From Sabethes cyaneus (lineage: Eukaryota > Arthropoda > Insecta > Diptera > Culicidae), in the NCBI RefSeq assembly GCF_943734655.1, contig NC_071355.1, forward strand, positions 10,644,768 to 10,708,767: a stretch of DNA of 64,000 nucleotides, given 5' to 3'. This document shows positions 41,701-56,700 of this stretch, piece by piece. The position numbers and the translations under genes are program-made. Within the stretch, counting starts at the first letter, position 1, and every line of letters begins with the position of its first letter. The notes under the pieces are model-generated. The model searched no databases. It was not told where the DNA came from and worked only from the letters and a program-made list of their open reading frames with translations.

Positions 41701-44700
41701 GGATAACAGGCTTCATTCGCATCTCGAACCAGTACCATTCTTATAAATAGCCTCGACTAGCAAGTTAATTATTCGTAAATGTAGAATTTAGTACGGAAAA
41801 TAGATGTAGAGAGGTCCGAGAATAAACCCATGCAAAATTTAGTACCAAGGAAGGCTGCACAGTGATGCCGAATCGTAAAAACACCATCATCAGCTGTTGC
41901 GCAAAAACCCGTAATTTTTCAAGGGTGATGTCAAGGGTATAATTATTGCAATATCTCTTGAATTTTCTATGAAACAAACAGGAAACTACACGGTTTTGTA
42001 AAGAGAAAGAATAAACGAAACGAAAAAAGTATGGCGGCTATCTTGGATTTGGTCGCCATATTGGACTCTATTTTATTGAATTTTAATCTCACAATTGGAA
42101 AGCTGAAAAAAATTCTTAAGAAACGGCCCCATTTAAACGAGAATTACTCTTCAGCTTTCTTTTAATTATTGTTCGCTATGAAACACGCGCACTAAAAAGC
42201 TGAAAGAGAATATCTCATTGGTATTCCTTTGGTTTGTTTATTTGCCAACCAATAATGGCTTGAAAATAAATTCCGGGAATTCAACTTGCAGACTCATTAT
42301 TTGTTTATAGACTTCAAGGCGGCGTACGATTCAGTTAAACGAAACGAGCTGTGTCAGATTATGCTTGAACATGGTTTTCCAACAATACTGATTAAGATGA
42401 TACGTGCTATCCTTGATGGTTCAAAATCAAGCGCCAGGATAGCGGGTGAGACATCGGACTCGTTTGTGACGTTAGTTGGTTTGAAGCACGATCAATTCTT
42501 GGTGGCATATTAGACGAACGAATATGGTGCAGGCGCATGAATCATGAAATATACCAAGTGTACAAAGATGCGGATATTGTGAAGCGACTAAAATACGGCA
42601 GGCTACAATGGACTGGCCATGTGGCAAGAATGCCGGATGAGAGACCAGCGAAAACAATATTTAGCAGAGAACCCGAGAGAGGCCGACGACTTCGAGGCAG
42701 ACCCCGTACCCGTTGAATGAGCGCTGTTGACGAGGATGCTAGAACATCGGGTGTTAGGGGCGACTGGAGAGTGGCAGCCCAAGACCGAGTAATGTGGAGA
42801 CGGCTCCTGAATTCGGCATGGATTCGATAAGCGGATTGTCGCCGGAAAAGTAAAGCAAAGTAAGTAATGGCTTGAAAATTGTAGCCGAGAAGAGTACCGA
42901 TCGAAAAAAAAATCATTTGTCGACGTCATCGGAGAGGAGCTTATTAAGATGAGACCAGAAAAGCTGGCCGTTTGTATGCAACGGCTAATTGTTAGAATTT
43001 GGGATACGGACCAGTTACCGGAACCGTTAAATGCCCGATATATAAAAAAGGCGGCAAGTTGAACTGTGAGAACTATCAAGCGATCACCGTTCTCAATGCC
43101 GCCCGCCTACAAAGTGCTGTCCCAAATCATTTTCCGTCGACTATTACCAATTGCAAACGGACTTGTGGGAACTTACCAAGCCGACTTCGTCGGAGGTCGT
43201 TCTACAACGGATCAAATATTTACATCGCGGCAGATCCTCCAAAAGAGCCGTGAATACAGAATTCTCACGCATCATTTGTTCGTTAACTTCAAAGCCGCAT
43301 ATGATACCATCGACCGGAAAGAGCTATGGAAAATCATGTACGAGAACAGCTACCCCAGCTAAGAAGTACATCCAACACAGTGCTGTGTTCGCATTTCAGG
43401 TGGATTATCAAGTTCATTCGAATCACACAGAGGGCTTCGTCAAGGTGATGGTCTCTCATACGTGCTGTTCAACATAGAGCTGAAAGGTGTTATGAACCGA
43501 AAGGATATCAACACGCGGGGCACGATCTTCATCAAATCTAGTCAATTTGTCTGCTTTGCCGATGACATGGATATTATCGGCAGAACATTTGTCTACATTG
43601 GCTCACTAGTAACGGTGGACCATGATAATAGCCGTGAGATTTGAAGGCGTATTATCACCGGAAGTCGTGCTTACTATGGGCTTCACAAGCAATTGCGGTC
43701 GAGCAGACTAAGCCCCGTACAAAGTGTACCCTGTACAAGACACTCATTAGACCGGTTGTTCTCTACAGGCATGACACATGGACAATGCTCGAGGAGGACC
43801 TGCGCTCGGAGTTTACGAAAAACGAATGCTAACAACGATCTTCGGCGGCGTACAGGAGAACGGAGTATGGAGGCGGAGGTTGAATCATGAACTCGCACAG
43901 CTCAATGGCGAACCCAGTATCCAGAAGGTGGCTAAAGCTGGACGGATACGATGGGCAGGGCATGTTACAAGAATACCGAACAACTGGCCTGCAAAGATGG
44001 TGTTTGCCTAAAATCCGGTAGGAACAAGACGACCAAATAAACGCATCAAATAAATGGTCTTGTTACAGTGAACTTATATGCTTAGTTTCATTAGAAAGGA
44101 GAAAGTAGATGAAAAGTTTTACTTAAAAATGTTTGTTGACCAGATGTCAATTAATCGAACGTTTCTCAGAGATGACCAAATCGATTCATGCGCTATTAGT
44201 CTTGAAAGATTTGATTTTTGATAGAATATTTGGAGCAGCTATTTCTCCCGTCAACACACTTTTCCAACAGCAACGGCTTTAGAAATACCTTGTCTTTTTG
44301 CTAGTGTGTCAGTTTCTAGCAGTTGACAACGGTCAATATAAGCTGGCAATTGGTTTGGATTACACCAAGGCAGCAGAGGCCTGATGGCATAACGTATGAA
44401 TCTAGCTGGTACTGCTTCAATCTGATTGGCCCAAATTTCAATACGGGTACTCCATACTACAGCTGAAGTCTCCAAAATGGAGCGGACAAGTGAAACGTAT
44501 AACGTGCGCACGTAAAGCGAGTCAATGAATTCTCTAGAAATTCTTATAGGGTATGTTGCTACATCGTCGAAATTGCCTATTCCCGTCCTATCCAACACAA
44601 ATTATTAAAAATGTCAGCATTTTTATGACACACAATGCAAAACTAGTTATTCCCTAATATTTTAGTTAGTTGTCAATCATACGCGATCAATCAAAGTGAG

Positions 44701-47700
44701 CTGAGATCTATTTAAATGCTTTTTATCATTAAAGAAGTCCTACCAGCCAAATTTCTAACGTTTTTTTGTGCGACGAAGAAGACAATGCCGACTAATCGTG
44801 TTAATTTCCGTCATTCATAAATGAAAATAATTCACGCTAGGCATTGTCGTTATTCTACAGCCAGGAAAACTTACCTGACCTGCAGAAATTTTGTAGAATA
44901 ACATTTGTCATGCCGTCCTACACAAATACATGCGCGTTAGCTTCGTAAACATTGTTGTGATTTTTAGTTCGGACGATGAAAAATTTTGATGGACGGATTT
45001 TAAAACGGTACGACGAATTTTAGAAATAAAGTCAGTTGCGTAATTTCAATAGTATGCTTTAAGGGGGCATAATACTTTTTACGCCATATTTTTTGCCTCA
45101 TTTCAAATATTTTTTTCTCGATAACGCGAAAAGCGAATCGATTCGGGTTTTTTGCATCCTAAACATTGTACTTTATACTAATATTTACAATTTTGTTTGC
45201 ATATGTGAACTTCTTCCCCTCTCCCTTACGGCTCCTTGAACATGATCATTCGAAAAAAACATGATTTGCGGTACCATGGATTGGAGCTGGTGGGCTTATC
45301 CGAATTGAAAAATTCCAAAACGACATGAAAGTATATTAAATTATCTCGTGTTTGACCCATCCTTTTTTTTAAATTCGAACGCATAACAAAATGGCGGACA
45401 TTCAAACATAAAAGTAAGGTTTTTAGTCGAAAAAATTGACTTTAAACATTTCTAAAAAATACAAAAATTGTAATATCAAAAAAAGGATGGGTCAAACACT
45501 AGATAATTTTGTTGGCTTTGAAACAAAAAAAGAATGATGAGAATTGCTTGAGTCGTTCTTGAGATATTTATGGTACCGACTTTCAAAACCTGGTTTCGAG
45601 AAAAACGACGCTGAAGTTTTTATTCACTGTGTAATCGCTCCAGACATGCGCGGTACAAATAGCTGTAACTTTGCCAATTTTTGGAATTCATCGAAATGAC
45701 TTGAAACACATATGGTCAAAATGTTAATCTTTCGAAATAATCAATAAAAAAAATTTCGATTTTTTTAAATTGAAAAAGTACTATGCCCCCTTAATAGTCG
45801 CTTTTCTGTGATTTCCAAGTTCACGGATCGAAAGGTAAGTGTGGTTTAGTCAAATCAACACAAGAACTTTTGGAGTATTCATTAAATCCATCCAACAAAT
45901 GATGAAAATTAGAATGGCTTTACTTATTACGACGGAAATTAGAAAAAACCCTAATAAAGCCGAGCTTATACACTAATAGTCAGTAAATTGTGCAAGCACC
46001 GGTTAGAAAAAGAGTCCAGCAACCGTTGCAGCTCAGTGCAGTTCGTCATAGTTTGTACGGCAAGAAATTGTTTCAGATCGTCAGCATAAACGAGCTTAAA
46101 GTCAAACGGGATAATGAAGTAGACGTCATTAAAAATAGTGAGAACAGCAGCGGTCCTAGGTTACTGCCTTGAGGAACACTAGACGGTAGCGGTCAATAAG
46201 GTAAGATTACAGCCACTCAGTAAAATGTATTGAAGCACCAAGAAGTTCAGAATTTCAACCAAAAGGATGAAGTGCTTACAGCATTCAAGTCAGTATAAAT
46301 AGTGTCCACTTGCAAGCCATATTTTGAATGCAATGAGATGTAAACTGAAGCAAGTTTGTGGTTGTAGATCTACCAAGATAGCCATGCTGACCCACGGAGA
46401 TGTATGATTTAAACTCACGTTGAAGAACATTCCCAATTAGAGTTTCGAATACTTTTGATCCAGTGGAGAGAGAAGTTATTCCTCGATAATTTATTATGTC
46501 GTGTTTGTTTCTTTTTTTGAACACAGAAAACATAACCGTTTTTTTTTTTCAATAATCAGGAAATGTTGCTTGAGTCGCACACCCTTTTAGCACAATAGCA
46601 GGAATACCGTCTAGATCAGTTGATGTAGACAGTTTCAACTTTTTCACAGCTTTAAGTACATCCTGGTCAGAAAAATTGAGACATTATATTACATGGGACG
46701 TTACGAAGGGCATTTTTCACTTGTTTTGGTCTAGCCGAAATCGAGCTGAATACGCTCGAAAAATGTTATTTTGGATTCATCACTAAATGTCGGATTCGAA
46801 TTACGAAGAGTAGTGATCCCAGATTACCACTCTGTGGAACGCCTGATGGGTTTGCAGAATTTGAGTTTGCCCAACTGGCATAACGGAATAGTGTGTTTAA
46901 CGGAATCAAAAGCGACTTTTGCGTCCATGTAGATTTCATCTACATGAACTTTGTTGCTCATGTGTAACTTTCCCAGTGCTACGATCCTATTGCCTATAGT
47001 GCCGTTTTTTCTCGAACATGCGACGACTGACTTGTTGATCCAGTGTCGTTTCTCGAAACCAACTGTGAGGCTAAAATAATTTCACATTAATCTCAAAAAG
47101 ACCGTAAGAAAATGATCCCTACCTTTCGAGATTCTTTGCCGCTAGCCAGGGAAGCGAAAAACTGTTTTGTGTTGCTATTTACAACGCGGTTCCTAGCACT
47201 TCGAACATGGGTATGGATTTTGGAATATGTATCAATAAACCAACATAGTGCCTTCTGAACTCTCTCTCACACACTTTAACGCAGGCTAAGACATGCCTTG
47301 TAAATGAAGATTTATTATCTAATCTCGGTGATAGCATTCCATCTCGAACTCGCTGGAACAATGTATCCACTTTTTTGATAAGCAAATATCAGTGAACTGC
47401 CGCCACCGCCATATTCTGCTGGATAACAGTATGGCGCGAATGTGTGACCGCTAAACAGAAGCTAATCACTACTACAGCAGCTTTGTCATGCTTGCTTCAA
47501 CAGTTATCAAGTATCACACGCCAATCGAATGAATAAACAAATCTTTTCGTTTCCCACTGGAAACTCGTTCGCACGACCGCTGTCATATGTGTACATTCCA
47601 AGTGATTAATCAAACATTTGTTTTGAGCTATTCTGTGGAAGCGAAGAAGACAGACAGACAGACAGGGAGAGAGTCAGAAGGCCGAGGACATAGATAACCT

Positions 47701-50700
47701 GCTACCACATGACCACCCTCTTTGTTTTCACCATTTTTTTCCAGTCAAAATCTGTTATCATTACAGCACACCGGGGAATGATTCAACTGAACTGAACGGA
47801 ATTAGCGACCTTACCGGACTACAAAGAATTCCGGCATACCACGCCTGATTCCACCTGGCGAATCCTTGCATCATTCCTGACGAAAGTTTTCCGTCCACGT
47901 TGCACAACCAATGATCAAAACAGCTGTTTTCGTTGAAGCTACACGTTTCTTGCTCTTTTATAGAAATAAAAATAAACGGACGGATGGGGCGCGATAACCT
48001 CGTCGGTTAGGGCCAATAGGTCCTATCAGGGTATCGCATCAAGTCATCAGCATTGGACCGACAAGGCACGGAAACTCACGTTGATAAGGCGCGCATCACT
48101 TGTCATGCTGTTGAGAAACATTAAAGCCGAGTTCCACCGAAAGTGTGACTCGTAGCAACGGGTCCAACCCGTGGCAGTATTATCCGGATTGCTTGGAATT
48201 CATTATCAAGTTCACCTTCTTCATTTTTCAGCACTGAAACGATCCGAGCAAATATTCCATTATCTAACGCCGTCAGTCCAGGCGTGGGCAAACCGAGACG
48301 CAGACAGGTATAATAAAAAAAATCGTATCACTGCACGGCGCAACGAATGATTCGCATGACGGTTTTTTTTGTTGCACAATGATCTAATTTAAGCACAATC
48401 GTACGTGTCACACACTCGCGATTGCTGGGCGCGAACAGAACAGCAAAAAAATATTCTCCAGCGACTTCAATCATTCGAAACCAGAAAACGAAACGTGAGT
48501 TGCGTCTTTTTTCTTTACTTTTTTTCTGTAACTGACTTCTTCGCCAGATGGAACCAGTTATTTAAATTCGCTGCTAGAATCCGGTTATATGAACCGACCA
48601 AAGTACCCACTCATTTGCATCGCACGTCTATGGCGGGCAGAGATAAAAGCTAAAATATGGCTTATTTCATACCAAGGTCATTGTTAAGATCCACTGTTAT
48701 TGCGATTGACAAACTGTTCTGCGTTGTCTAATTCAGAGATGTCTTTCACACAAACTTTCGGCGCCGTCTGATGATTACACGCGAAAAAACGGTGTCCGTG
48801 CGAAATCAACAGCAGTACGTTACTTGTTTTCAACTTTTAGACGTCGTGACTGCGAAATATAATTTGTGCACACACGCGCGACGAAGTTCAAAACAACACT
48901 GACGGACGCTGCCGCGAACGAAAGGAGCTTAACTGTTTCTGCGAGCAGTCGGACCCGATTCGACTCGACTCGACTGCCACACATCTGTGGCCTGCCTACC
49001 CTACGCAAACATCTACCGCGGATTGCCGGCTGCTTGCTGAACCAATCAGCGCCGTACGATTTCCAACCTTATCGCCCGCGTCAAGTTCACGCTAGCGCTG
49101 CCGTCTAAAGCCTGCGGCTGCCAGTGGATCACGCTGACGGCGGAATTCGGATGACTTTGAACGGAACGAATTTTCGCGATTGCTAATTTCGTCAAATTAG
49201 TAACCGGTCGATAGTGGGTTGCAAACAAAAACGTTCGAACAAAACTTTGTGTTGTCGTCAATCTATAATTTACGAGCCGAATTGATTAGAAGCGAAAGAA
49301 CCAGATAATTCCACTGCGCTATTCTTTCCAATTATGAACAACACTGGCCTAGAGGAATGTTGGAAAATTTGAAATCGAACCCAAATTAGTAGCGAAGTTA
49401 AGGTCACATTTTACGAACGTGATTGAGTGCCCTTATCAAAAGCACAGACCCTTATCAAATGTTTGTGAATTGCCAGGTTCTTCCTTACGTCGCAGGCAAT
49501 TCCAGTCTCTACGCATTAAAATCACATTGCGTTGACCATACTTCAGAAGGGGAAATGCCCAAAATACCTCTTACTAACACACTGAATTTCTTGCTTTTAT
49601 TATTTCGAGAATTTCTATTTCTCAGTAAAGATGACTCCTTTACTGGGTAAGGCAATCGAATCTTCTACTTGAATTTGAAGGAGTGTCGTTTTATTGCGTC
49701 AAATTTGATCCGCAAGGTGCTGGAACGTCGTCAGTGCGCCTAATTCAACGCATGGTTCCTAATTGTGCGCACTCCACATTTAGGTTAAACGAACAGATTT
49801 AGCAAAATGTGTGCATGAATTTATTAATTTGAAAATGTAATTTTCTTTTCCATCCATTTTTTGCAAAATCAAAATTTAATGTAAAAAAACATCCTTTGAC
49901 GGTTAATTACCATTATGACTCCGATCATAATACCCTTGTTGACCAGTGTAATAAGAATATTTTCGTTGGTTTCCTATACTGTGCAATAAATTTAACAGAA
50001 TGGGACCGATAAAAATATCATTATAATGATGATTGCGATAATAACATCTTCAAAATTCTTCAAAATATTATTTTTTTTTTGTAAACTAGCTGTCCCGACA
50101 AACTTCGTAAGGCCACAAACTAAACTGTGTTGTACATAAATCCTGAATCTCGGATGACCATTATCACAATCTCGAGTTTTGCAAGTTTCTGAGGAGTTCC
50201 CCCCCCCCCCTCTAACCATCATAAGCCCCCCCCCCCTCTAACCATCATAAGAACCTTTCCTGGCCCCAAAAACCCCTACATGCAAATTTTCACGCCGATC
50301 GGTTCAGTAGTTTTCGATTCTATAAGGAACATGCGGGCAGACAGACAGAAATCTATTTTTATAGGTATAGATTTGTATGGGAGCCCCCCCTCTTAGTGGG
50401 GGGAGGGATCTCTAACCATCATAAGAACTTTCCCTGGCACCACAAACTTCTACATGCAAATTTTCACTCCGATCGGTTCAGTAGTTTTCGATTCTATAAG
50501 AAACATAGGGCAGGCAGAAATCCACTTTTATAGGCATAGATTTGTATGGGAGCCTCCCCCCCCCTCTTAGTGGGGGGGAGGGGTTTTTTGCCATCGAGAG
50601 AACCTTCCCTGGCCCCAAAAACCCCTAAATGCAAATTTTCACGCCGATCGGTTCAGTAGTTTTCGATTCTATAAGGAACATAGGGACAGACAGACAGAAA

Positions 50701-53700
50701 TCCATTTTTATAGGTATAGATTTTGTCGTGTTGCTTATAGCCTCATAATCCCCGAATGAACGACATAAATCGTCACAAGTCAAGATGTCTCTTCATAATA
50801 TTAAAAACTAGCTGATCTTACTCGGGGCCCCTCTCTCAGCCACATGTACATCTGTTATTGTAATGAAAATTCTCATCATGCAAGAAGCTAAACACCTTTT
50901 CTTCATTTGAATATGTCTGCCCTTTGTTAGCTCCCCTTCCTAGTATCCCCCAGCCACTAATGAATCTTTTCGATAACCCCTACAAATCGACACAAAACCT
51001 TTTTTACAGTTTTTGAACCTCCCCCTTGTCAATTGCCATCCTATTTCCCCCCTTCAGAAAACTCCTCTTGTCATCCAGCTGCTTGTACAACTGTTATCGT
51101 TCCTAACGCACCTCTTTATCCATCTTCTCCACTTGTAAGAGACCGCCTCCTTATTTTTTGCCCCAGGTTTGATGCAGAACCGTACAGGCGTTCTGGAGTT
51201 AGAGCGTAACACACATTCATTCTCACGTTTGTCTTTCCCCTGTAGGCTCCATCGCAGTCAGCCCCGCTTCTGTCATGTACGTAGCTAGTTATGCATCTAA
51301 TTGCTTTATGAAAATCTCTATAACGAAACCGAAACCAAGCTTTTTTCCATCTCCTCGGTAGAACCTCCCCCCCCCCTCTTTTCTCTAAAACTGTGATCGA
51401 TTTAAATGCAACCTAACCCTTTTACTTATTTGGACCTCCTCATACCACTTGTTAGGGACTGACAACCCCTGCGCTACCAACACCAAGTCAGCTTCCCCTT
51501 CTGTCACGTAGCCACTTATGCAACTTTTTGCTCTCTGAAAATCCTTATAACTGAAGAAAAATAAACCCTTTTTAATATTCCTCCTGGGGGGCCCTTACCA
51601 CATCCACTCTAACCCTTCCTCCCCACCTTTTTGACTCCCAACCTCTTGCGCAACTGCAATTGGTCTAAATGAAAGAGATACGTAGCCCCTCTTACTTATT
51701 TGGCACTCTCCCCCTTGATAAGAACCCCTCCTCCACTTTTTTGTCAGCCCTCCGTACTGATACCCTTATGTCAAGATGATGTATGATGGTTTTGGGTGCT
51801 AAATTAGTATGTGAAAACTGCACGAACTCATACATCACTCATAGCACACTATCGCCGCGTGCGACGGACATAGTCTGACGCTTATGGAAAACAATAACGA
51901 AACAGACTTCTCGGGTGCCTCTGGGACGTTTCTGAAAACGATTGCATGATTTCAATTCAGGGATGGCTACGAGAATGCACCATCGCTTCCGAGAAGCAAA
52001 ATTGTTTTTAATGAGGCTTCGTGGGATGCATCATCAGCAAGTGGCATCCATAGCGATTGACCATAAAATTCGTGGAAAATGATCTCAAGACAAGCTAATT
52101 GCGGTACAGCCCCATGTCACCCTAGAGGTGTGGAGCGTGTGTGCATCCTTACCACCCTACAAGTTCAAAAGCTGCTGCCTGCGAAGTGGCTTGAGTTTTG
52201 CAGAATTAAGCAAGCAAAAGTGGAGACGAACCATAAGTTTATGGAAAACATTGTTGTTTTACATACACTCCCTCCACAATTATGGATCACCCACAATTAT
52301 GGATCACTTTTGTGTTTCAAGTTAAATAACTCAGCTAAACAAACTGTTTTAAGGTATGAAGCATTTTTGCAACAAAATATACCCTATTAACTAGCTTTTA
52401 ACACATAAAACATCCTTTAAATCCCGACATTGATGCTTTTCCAATGAGCGTACAAAGTTGTTATCGAGAATCTATCAAAATGTATGCCGTTTTTTCAATC
52501 AGCATAAGCAGTACGTTCCTCATTCATAAGGTTGCTATGTGACATAATCATCAATTTTCGAGCAAAAAATGTCTCGTACATAAAGATTAAGCTAAGTTCT
52601 TTACGATTCAACGAAATATTGGTGGTTACCAATGATTTTCCTGTAAAAATAAGTAATTTTCAAAGTGATCCATAATAGGGACCAAAACAAGGTAATTTTT
52701 CACAATTATGGATCACTTTGATTTCAATGTAATTTTTACAAACTTAAACAGTTTAGCACCTATTACAAACATTTTTTAAGCAGAATCGAAAGCTGCACAG
52801 AGCTTAGTTTTTGGAAAATGCTGTTTTTGAATTACGCAGGACAGGAAAGCTACGTAAGGCAGTAAAACGCTATGATGGTACTTATGCAACGATTCATCGC
52901 AAAAGTTAAGGGGACATGAACGACTAAAATTATTGAAAAAATCATTATTTTTTATTTCAGATTTTGATTCTGCAGTCTTTTTCGCTTATTTTGATACTAA
53001 TTTTGTAATGATCCGGCCACGGAAAGTGGCCGAAAAACGATCATACACATAAGCGTTGAACAACTTCAGCGGAATAAAATTCGTTTTGTTCTCTGGCTGC
53101 GTTACGTTTACAAACCTTGAAAGTTATAAAAGTCTTTACCAAGCTACTACCCATAAAACAAAAAAAAAGTTTGTTCCAATACGTTGTGTAATTTCTGAGA
53201 AAAAGGTACATAAAGTTTGAACATCGTAGTTTTCCAGGAGCGGTGTTTTATTTAGCCGGATCGTTACAAATTTAGTATCAAAATAAGCGGAAAAGACTGT
53301 AGAATCAAAATCTGACATTTTATAATGATTATATATAATGATTTTCTCAAAAATTTTAGTCGTTCATGTCCCCTTAAGCAAATGTTAGCTCTCATGCAAC
53401 AATCTAAAATGTTAATTTTTTCCTTAACTTTTTAGAGAGTTTGAATTTACTGGTTTTTAGAGCTATCGATCGCATACGCGCGATTTTCTTGTTTATTTTT
53501 AATTTTTTTGGTTTATTGTCACCTTTCCACTGTTTCATACAGAGTCGCATCATAGCAGCGATTAAATTAATCTCTTGCATCGATTAACTTTTCCGAGATC
53601 CACTGTACCTACATCGTTAATAACAATTCGGAGAAAAGAAAACTTCATCCTATACTAGTCTTTTCGGAGCCAACGTAGCTGGTGAGCCTAAGATTCTTTT

Positions 53701-56700
53701 TCCAGGACAAAAATTCAGTCGTGAAATCGCGGAAAGCATTTCCAAAGGCTGATCGGTAGGTGTCTTCGAAGAAGGACGGCAGGCATCTAAAGACAGACCA
53801 AAAGCCACAGAAGGTCTTTCATACGATTTGAAACATATTATTTTTATGTTATTACATGATTTGAATAAAGTTCATTGAGTGAACTCGCTACAAAAAGTCC
53901 ATTTTTATTTTGATCCATAATATGATGAAAATTGTTTCATAATTGTGACCGCTTCCAAAAGTGATCCATAATTGTGTATTTGATCAGTCATAATATAAGC
54001 TTAATTTCCGTGTATAACTTGCACTAAATGGGTTTAATAACTGAATCAACTGAAAGATTACATATTTCTGTAACTAAAAACATTTATAAACTGCTTTTAA
54101 ACAATAGTATGCGCTACAATTGAATGTTTTAAAATGACACTTCTGCTTAAATGGTCCATAATTGTGGGGGAACTGTACGTGTCAGATTGTATTCATCGCA
54201 CGCGGTAATCTAGTGTGCTATGCGTGATGTATGCATTCTTGCAGTTTGCAGATACTAATTTAACACACATACACGATACGTTTAAAATGAAATTGCAACG
54301 AAACTAACAGAGATAGGCATTTCACGTTAAAGAACGAATTGTAGAACGGTGCCAGAGCTTCAAATTGGTAAATAAAAGCAATCAGTTTTACTACACCTTT
54401 TTAGGAAAAACTTGAAAAAAACCTTGAGAAACACTCATTTCAAAACTTTTTGCTTCTAAAAAGTTACTGAATTACATTAAGTAGGAGGTTTAAGAGCACT
54501 TTTTTATAGGAAAAGTTCTCAGGTTTCGAATGAATGTAACAGAATTGAGCTAGCTATGATAGTTCTGGTATTAGAGCTAATTTAAAGCAAACAGAACCGA
54601 AAACTAAGAATGTTTAATAATTCTGTAACGATGGAAATTTGAGCATATACGTAGAAGGATTTTTTCGTCAAATATGGTCCTCTATCTGCACTAAGCTACG
54701 TAACACCCTGTATAAGAGATAGATAGATGTTATAGAAATAATAAAAATATGGATAATTTGGAGACTTAGATAATCTTAGATGAAACATTCCGAAATGACA
54801 TGAAAATGTATAAGAAAATATCTCATCTTTTTTTTTAAATTCGAACGCATAACGAAGTGGCACACGTTAAAACTTCACGTATTTTTTACGGAAACACTTC
54901 AAACTAGTCAAATTTTTTTTTTTTTTGCGGTAAGGAGAAATGCCAAGATGGAGATAGATTTCAAATAACTCTTGTCTGAATCTCAGGCATCAACCTCCCT
55001 TGAAAGATCGTTATATGTCGCTTAATTACTAATTACAAAAATCGCGGTTAGTTCCCTTAGCTATAAATTACAATGTAACCTCGGACCTCGGACAGCCACA
55101 AGACTGATTGGGAGGTTCTCCTTCGGTGTCTATTTATGCATATGAGAGTAAAAATCTATTATGTTTATGTATATCTAATTTTATCACAGTTTTCTAAAAT
55201 GTGAAACGAGATGATTTTTCTGTTCCTTCTTTTACATTTAAAATCAGCTTTATCAGCGTGTTATTAAAAATCGTGAAGTGACTATGTGCCCGTATCTAAT
55301 TATCTAATTATAGTTGCAACTGTCCGATACAAGAGTTGATTTTAATCCCTGCTAGGATGCGACTCGGCGTGAAACTGTGTAAAGGCGACAATAAACCGGA
55401 AAAATAAAAAATAAGCATACAAGCAAAACACGCTTGGATAATCAATACATTCCTATGCCCAGAAAAATTAAGGTAAAAATAAACTTTTTAGAGCGTTGCA
55501 TGAGGATCTTCGCTTAACTTTTCCGAACCATTAACTTTTCTGAGGGTTAACTTTTCCGAGACGCCACTGTAGTTAATGGTGATCTAGCAATCTCAGGTAA
55601 GTTTCGTACGATATCGTTGAATTCCGGTAAACATGAAATTTTGCGAAATCGCGCACAACCTAAATTGGAAAATCTTCAAGCTGCCAGTTCACCGTGAGAT
55701 TTAGTGTGCCACAAGGCTCAATATTAGGCTCTCTGCTCTTTAATATTTTCATTAACGGGCCTTCTCATTCTTATTCTTATGTCATATTGAAGTTTTGATA
55801 CCAATACACTTTGAATTTCATTTATAAGGTTGATGGCAGCACTCGTGCTATACGTGCCTGGCAAGATTGGAGAGATCATTGTTGAAAATGCACAATTCCA
55901 TGCCAGGGAAGAATGTGGAGGGACTTGACAATAAGCCCGTACTAAAACCAATTGATATCGAATGGCCCGGTTCCACTAAGTTTTGAACCCATGACCAGTC
56001 ACTTCTCAAAACAGACTTAGCAATTTTGCAGGTACAGAGTGCTTCTTAGTCTTTATTATTGAGGACGGCTAGGCCGATGATGACAATCTCAAAATGCTGC
56101 CAAGTTTGCAAAGCACATTTTTCACAGAGCACAGATTTTGATAATGAAATTGAATGATTTGTAAATGTTGTTCGGATGCAAGTTTTTTTCGCGATGCAAA
56201 GCCAATAAAAACTGAGCATTTCATACTTTGACATACTTTGAATCAAGCCTGTCAGAAGGAAATTTCTTCTCCATTTTTTAGAGATTATACAATACGAAGT
56301 TTTTATTCTGCAGAATGGTTAGAAACTTGCGATGAAGACGACAAACGTTACCAAATCATCGGCAGTACAATAACTGACTGTTACGGTAGTTGTTGTCGCT
56401 TCAACTAAACTCTTGAAAATGCTTAACGAGATAGTCTGGGATTAAAATTGCAATAAGCATACTATTTTATCGAACTCAGTCATCTTGTAACTTAACTTTT
56501 AACAGCTAAGTATTCACAGTAATCTAGTACTTTGGGCTAAGTATTCACAGTAATCTAGGTTTTAGGCAACCATTGAACCACACGACTTTATTTTCAAGTG
56601 TTCTATTATTTAAACTCATAATTTTGATAATATCCTTGACCAATTGGAGCTTGGATTCTGCTCTAAATGCCATTAGTTCATCCCAGAAGGTCCGGAGTAT

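Larger units (their letters stand above)
51796..54266. mobile_element. Outer inverted-repeat element of a triple nest
   Basis: Left end: GTGCTAAATTAGTATGTG, AAACTGCACGAA, CATACATCACTCATAGCACA and CGCGTGCGA. The right end, inverted, repeats these words in order over roughly 90-100 bases. No target duplication is clear. Its interior (51890-52260) is unique-looking without a recognisable transposase, and most of the rest is the element at 52266-54175. Confidence 0.75.
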
